This document shows, in pieces, positions 6,294 to 8,935 of a stretch of 8,935 nt of DNA. This DNA is from Gammaproteobacteria bacterium (GTDB lineage Bacteria > Pseudomonadota > Gammaproteobacteria > Enterobacterales > Psychrobiaceae): assembly GCA_013214885.1 (NCBI GenBank), contig JABSRS010000125.1:1-8935 (forward strand), written 5' to 3'. The position numbers were made by a program, and so were the translations under genes. The notes under the pieces were generated by a model that did no database searches, had not been told where the DNA came from, and worked only from the letters and a program-made list of their open reading frames with translations. Positions within the stretch are counted from its first letter, which is position 1, and each line of letters starts with the position of its first letter.

Positions 6294-7736
6294 TTATGCG
6301 TCTTTAGACATGCCATATTTACGCATTTTCTCGACTAACGTGGTTCGTCTCATACCCAGCACCTCTGCTGCACGTGATACCACGCCATCTTGCTGCTCAA
6401 TCGCTTGACGAATTAAATCCGTTTCAAGTTCTGACAGAATTTCTTTGAGATTAACCCCTTCGGCAGGAAGTTCTCTCATCATCGAGCGCTCAGGTATCTC
6501 AATCTCGTCTTCACCACTAAAGATAGCAGCAAAGGCATCTTGCTCTTGCATTTCTTCTGGGTAATCAGGTTGATATTCTGGTATCTCAAGGTGACGGTAT
6601 TTATGCGGTAAATCGTTAACATCGATTAACTTATTCGGATACAGGATCACTAAACGTTCGACCAAGTTACTGAGCTCGCGCACATTGCCCGCCCAGGTAT
6701 TTAACATCAAAGATTCAATACAACGTTGGGTAAACCGAATACTGGTTGAATAAGCAGATTCCATTCTTGATACTAATTCTTGCAACAACAGCGGAACATC
6801 GTTACGACGATCACGCAGTGCTGGCATCTCAATTGGAAAAACATTTAAGCGATAATACAAATCTTCGCGAAAGCCGCCATCTTTAATCATCGTTTCAAGA
6901 TGCTGATGAGTCGCAGCAATAATACGAACATCACAGGCGATGGTTTTATTACCACCGACGCGCTCAAAAGTACGCTCTTGGAGCACGCGCAGTAACTTAA
7001 CCTGCATCGGTTGCGGCATATCTCCTATTTCATCAAGAAACAGGGTGCCACCCTCGGCCAGTTCAAACCGTCCTTTACGCGCAGAAAAAGCCCCTGTAAA
7101 TGCACCTTTCTCATGGCCAAACAATTCACTTTCTAATAACTCAGGCGGGATCGCACCACAGTTAACAGGGATAAATGGACCTTTCTTGCGCTTAGAATAA
7201 TAATGAACATTACGCGCCACGACTTCTTTGCCCGTTCCTGATTCACCAAGGATTAATACATTGGCATCGGTCGATGCGACTTGCTCAATCAAGATACGAA
7301 CGTCTTGAATTCGCTCGCTACGACCAACCAGACTTCTAAACAACATAGAAGAAGTACCAGCAATCGGTGACAAACTTGGTCGTTTATTAATAAAGTCTTG
7401 GCAATTGTGTAATTCTTGGGTTAACTGGGCATATTTAAATGGCACTAAAATACAGCCAATTAAATTGGTGGTTAATTCAACCTTGTCATTGGGCGCAATA
7501 ATCAAAAATGGCTGTAGCGGGAACTGACCGCTGATCTCATTACCATTGTCACTGACCGAACTATCTAAAATAACAGTGCGATATATTTCTGAACGAGTTG
7601 ACTCAAGCTTTTTCGCTAGCTCAACCAAGCCATCGATACAGATGACCGACTCGCCGATAAATTCAAAAATAGTTGTTAATTGTTGTACCTGTTGTGAATT
7701 AGTTCCACAAATCAAAATTGTATCTGAGGCCTGCAT
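6294..7736 (-). CDS. flrA: Polar flagellar master regulator FlrA (FleQ family, sigma-54 enhancer-binding protein)
   Basis: This is a cytoplasmic RpoN-dependent activator at the top of the polar flagellar gene cascade. The 480 residues show an N-terminal FleQ-type receiver-like domain (about 1-120). The LFRS motif (132-135) follows, then an AAA+ domain with Walker A GESGTGKE (164-171), the sigma-54-contacting GAFTGA loop (211-216), Walker [11 protein letters not shown] (231-240) and [14 protein letters not shown] (289-302). It ends in a Fis-type helix-turn-helix with [24 protein letters not shown] (453-476). LFRS, Arg134, Arg175 and ExxxR (Glu320, Arg324) match positions tied to c-di-GMP binding in FleQ and V. 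cholerae FlrA, so second-messenger control is likely. The start ATG is fixed by an upstream in-frame stop and by family alignment, though the Shine-Dalgarno sequence is weak and distant. It stands alone, with its own terminator, divergent from fliS. Confidence 0.96.
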   Translation of the reverse strand: MQASDTILICGTNSQQVQQLTTIFEFIGESVICIDGLVELAKKLESTRSEIYRTVILDSSVSDNGNEISGQFPLQPFLIIAPNDKVELTTNLIGCILVPFKYAQLTQELHNCQDFINKRPSLSPIAGTSSMLFRSLVGRSERIQDVRILIEQVASTDANVLILGESGTGKEVVARNVHYYSKRKKGPFIPVNCGAIPPELLESELFGHEKGAFTGAFSARKGRFELAEGGTLFLDEIGDMPQPMQVKLLRVLQERTFERVGGNKTIACDVRIIAATHQHLETMIKDGGFREDLYYRLNVFPIEMPALRDRRNDVPLLLQELVSRMESAYSTSIRFTQRCIESLMLNTWAGNVRELSNLVERLVILYPNKLIDVNDLPHKYRHLEIPEYQPDYPEEMQEQDAFAAIFSGEDEIEIPERSMMRELPAEGVNLKEILSELETDLIRQAIEQQDGVVSRAAEVLGMRRTTLVEKMRKYGMSKDA

Positions 7737-7829
7737 TTTGACACTATACCTTTACGATTTGGACTAACGTCCTTAAAAACAAAAAATACTAGTAAAATAA
7801 AGTATTTACTACTTTATTATCATTGCGCT

Positions 7830-7859
7830 ATTCTACCTGTGATTAATAAAGTTTAGCAA
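7830..7859 (-). promoter_or_regulatory. Candidate sigma-70 promoter of flrA
   Basis: On the minus strand TTGCTA (7854-7859) and TAGAAT (7830-7835) are separated by 18 bases, the latter matching the -10 consensus at five of six positions. Transcription would start near 7823, giving a leader of about 87 bases. The -35 match is only moderate, so another promoter in this AT-rich stretch is possible. The FleQ-box-like palindrome lies directly upstream of the -35. Confidence 0.35.
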
Positions 7860-7861
7860 CA

Positions 7862-7875
7862 GTCAATTTATTGAC
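7862..7875. promoter_or_regulatory. FleQ/FlrA-box-like palindrome in the flrA-fliS intergenic region
   Basis: The top strand reads GTCAATTTATTGAC, with 6-bp arms around a 2-base centre. The bottom strand reads GTCAATAAATTGAC, a full match to the Pseudomonas FleQ binding consensus as I remember it (GTCANTAAATTGAC). Its centre is about 45 bases upstream of the inferred flrA transcription start and about 86 bases upstream of the sigma-54 start for fliS. Such a place would suit both autoregulation and enhancer-type activation. Binding is inferred, not shown. Confidence 0.65.
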
Positions 7876-7928
7876 CGTTAGTTTACTCGGCATTGGCAAG
7901 ATTAACAAACATAGTACGATTATGTTGA

Positions 7929-7945
7929 TGGCATGAAATTTGCTT
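7929..7945 (+). promoter_or_regulatory. Sigma-54 (RpoN) promoter of fliS-fliT
   Basis: TGGCATG, then AAAT, then TTGCT fits the -24/-12 consensus TGGCACG-N4-TTGCW with one change. The diagnostic GG (7930-7931) and GC (7942-7943) are exactly 12 bases apart. Transcription should start near 7955, leaving a leader of about 109 bases before fliS. The nearby FleQ-box-like site and the adjacent flrA gene fit RpoN/FlrA control. Confidence 0.8.
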
Positions 7946-8063
7946 CACTAAGAGATATAGGCAACAGTTTAGTTTAATGCCGTAATTCGGTGATTTTAAT
8001 ATTCAACAGCTAGTAACTCAGTGTAAACTGTGTTGTTACAGCACTAGTACTCAAGGAAAAATT

Positions 8064-8471
8064 ATGACTCGTTTATCTATTAAAAAATATCGCCAAACTA
8101 GTGTCAGTGCTAAGGCCGAGGAAAGTCCTTATCAATTAGTTTCAGAGATATTCAAACAAATTCTCGGCAGCATTGCCGCGGCCAAGGGGGCTATCTCCCA
8201 AAATAACATTGAAAAACGCAATGAATTACTCAATAAAGCAACGGTACTGATTGGTGTACTAGAAGGGTCATTAGACTTCGAAAAAGGTGGCGAAATTTCG
8301 ACCAACCTTGCCGCTTTATATGAGTACAGTGTGCACCTGATCTTTCAAGCTAACCTCAATAATTCGCAGCAAGAGCTTGACGAGGCAATCAAGATTTTGT
8401 TGCCAATTCGGTCAGCGTGGGAACAAATTCCAGTAGATCAGCAAGAAAATGTCCAATTTAGCAAAAACTAA
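8064..8471 (+). CDS. fliS: Flagellin export chaperone FliS
   Basis: FliS binds the C-terminus of newly made flagellin in the cytoplasm, prevents early polymerisation and delivers it to the flagellar export gate. The 135-residue product has the family layout of an all-helical bundle: the N-terminal YRQTSVSAKAEESPYQLVSEIFKQIL (9-34), the central IEKRNELLNKATVLIGVLEGSLDFEKGGEISTNLAALYEYSVHLIFQANL, and the C-terminal IKILLPIRSAWEQIP with the conserved SAW. AAGGA at 8053-8057 sits 6 bases before the ATG, a strong Shine-Dalgarno sequence. It is probably transcribed from the sigma-54 promoter at 7929-7945, and fliT follows 14 bases after its stop. The usual upstream partner fliD is not here; flrA is, in the opposite direction. 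Confidence 0.92.
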   Translation: MTRLSIKKYRQTSVSAKAEESPYQLVSEIFKQILGSIAAAKGAISQNNIEKRNELLNKATVLIGVLEGSLDFEKGGEISTNLAALYEYSVHLIFQANLNNSQQELDEAIKILLPIRSAWEQIPVDQQENVQFSKN

Positions 8472-8485
8472 CCAGCGAGAATCGC

Positions 8486-8803
8486 ATGATCACCGAGCAG
8501 TTATGCAACATTATTGACTTATCGAGTCAACTGATTGTCAGTCTTAATCAAGTTGAGCTTGATAACAGTGAATTTGACCCTCAAATAGCGTCATTACAGC
8601 TGGCGCGTGATCAAGCGATTAAACAACTATTTCAACACCACTCCCAACAACAATTGCAGCCCTACAGTGCCTTGCTTCAGCAAGTAGTCGATCTTGACAG
8701 CCAACTGCAACAACTCGCCAATGACAAAAAAGATATGCTGGCCAAGTCTATTATCAAGCAAAAAAGAAACACCAAAGCAACTAATGCTTATTTGGGTAAA
8801 TAA
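8486..8803 (+). CDS. fliT: FliT-like flagellar chaperone/regulator (FlaI-like)
   Basis: This is a small helical protein of 105 residues, placed 14 bases after fliS, where FliT or its Vibrio counterpart FlaI usually lies. FliT is the cytoplasmic export chaperone for the filament cap protein FliD. The sequence has no signal peptide or membrane segment. It is rich in Gln and Leu with long heptad-like helices (LQQVVDLDSQLQQLANDKKDMLAKSIIKQKR, about 65-95) and ends in KATNAYLGK, as I recall for Shewanella FliT proteins. Family similarity is weak in general for FliT, so the assignment leans on size, helix pattern and operon context. The ATG has only a weak GCGAGA ribosome site, which suggests coupling to fliS translation. 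Confidence 0.72.
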   Translation: MITEQLCNIIDLSSQLIVSLNQVELDNSEFDPQIASLQLARDQAIKQLFQHHSQQQLQPYSALLQQVVDLDSQLQQLANDKKDMLAKSIIKQKRNTKATNAYLGK

Positions 8804-8935
8804 CGGCTAAAGATATCATACAATCGGTCAATACCTAGATAAGAACCAATAATTAAGTGCTAGCGAATGCTATCGTTAAACACCAATACCAGCAATTTAT
8901 TTCAGCAACGCCAGCTGACCAGTAATTCAAATGCC

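Noticed and set aside
6940..7200. Plus-strand reading frame opposite flrA.
   Set aside because: It is antisense to the conserved AAA+ domain of FlrA; its openness follows from the codon usage of flrA.
7546..7767. Plus-strand reading frame opposite the 5' end of flrA.
   Set aside because: It is antisense to flrA with no ribosome site or recognisable protein.
8804..8935. Possible start or end of a further gene at the right edge; the minus strand is open from the window edge to a stop near 8857.
   Set aside because: The translated stretch (ending NCWYWCLTIAFAST) looks non-coding, and no terminator, promoter or ribosome site is evident. I see nothing that can be supported in these 132 bases.

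Overview
The window looks like chromosomal DNA from a marine or cold-adapted gammaproteobacterium of the Shewanella / Alteromonadales type. AlaA, TrhA, YchJ and above all the FlrA-type flagellar master regulator read as members of that group, base composition is moderately AT-rich, and coding density is typical. Species cannot be fixed from the sequence alone. I see no integrase, transposase, CRISPR array or phage gene.

Left part (1-4820): five plus-strand genes, probably in two transcription groups. The first is alaA (GTG start), a dGTPase-like HD phosphohydrolase (TTG start) and the membrane protein trhA, with short gaps and no terminator between them. A 14-bp perfect inverted repeat follows. 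Then comes a secreted NTF2-like protein whose stop overlaps the start of ychJ by 11 bases.

Middle part (4834-6290): a minus-strand gene of unknown function, with a 10-bp-arm hairpin just upstream of its start. Next is an intact tRNA-Tyr(GTA) with its own promoter. It is followed by one clearly decayed second copy and a shorter trace of a third, with matching spacers, so this is an eroding tandem tRNA-Tyr array. About 200 bases containing five successive inverted repeats follow, and then the intrinsic terminator of flrA.

Right part (6294-8803): flrA on the minus strand, and fliS-fliT on the plus strand, divergent from it. Their 327-base shared intergenic region holds a perfect palindrome that matches the FleQ-box consensus as I remember it, and a well-formed sigma-54 promoter facing fliS. 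The inferred circuit is that FlrA, probably a c-di-GMP-responsive enhancer-binding protein with RpoN, acts on both its own promoter and the flagellar chaperone operon. In the Vibrio/Shewanella layout known to me, fliD, fliS, flrA, flrB and flrC lie co-oriented. The divergent arrangement here, with no flrBC after flrA and no fliD before fliS, suggests a local rearrangement. No entirely new system is demonstrated. The most interesting material is the flrA-fliS control region, the decayed tRNA array and the multi-hairpin element between them.
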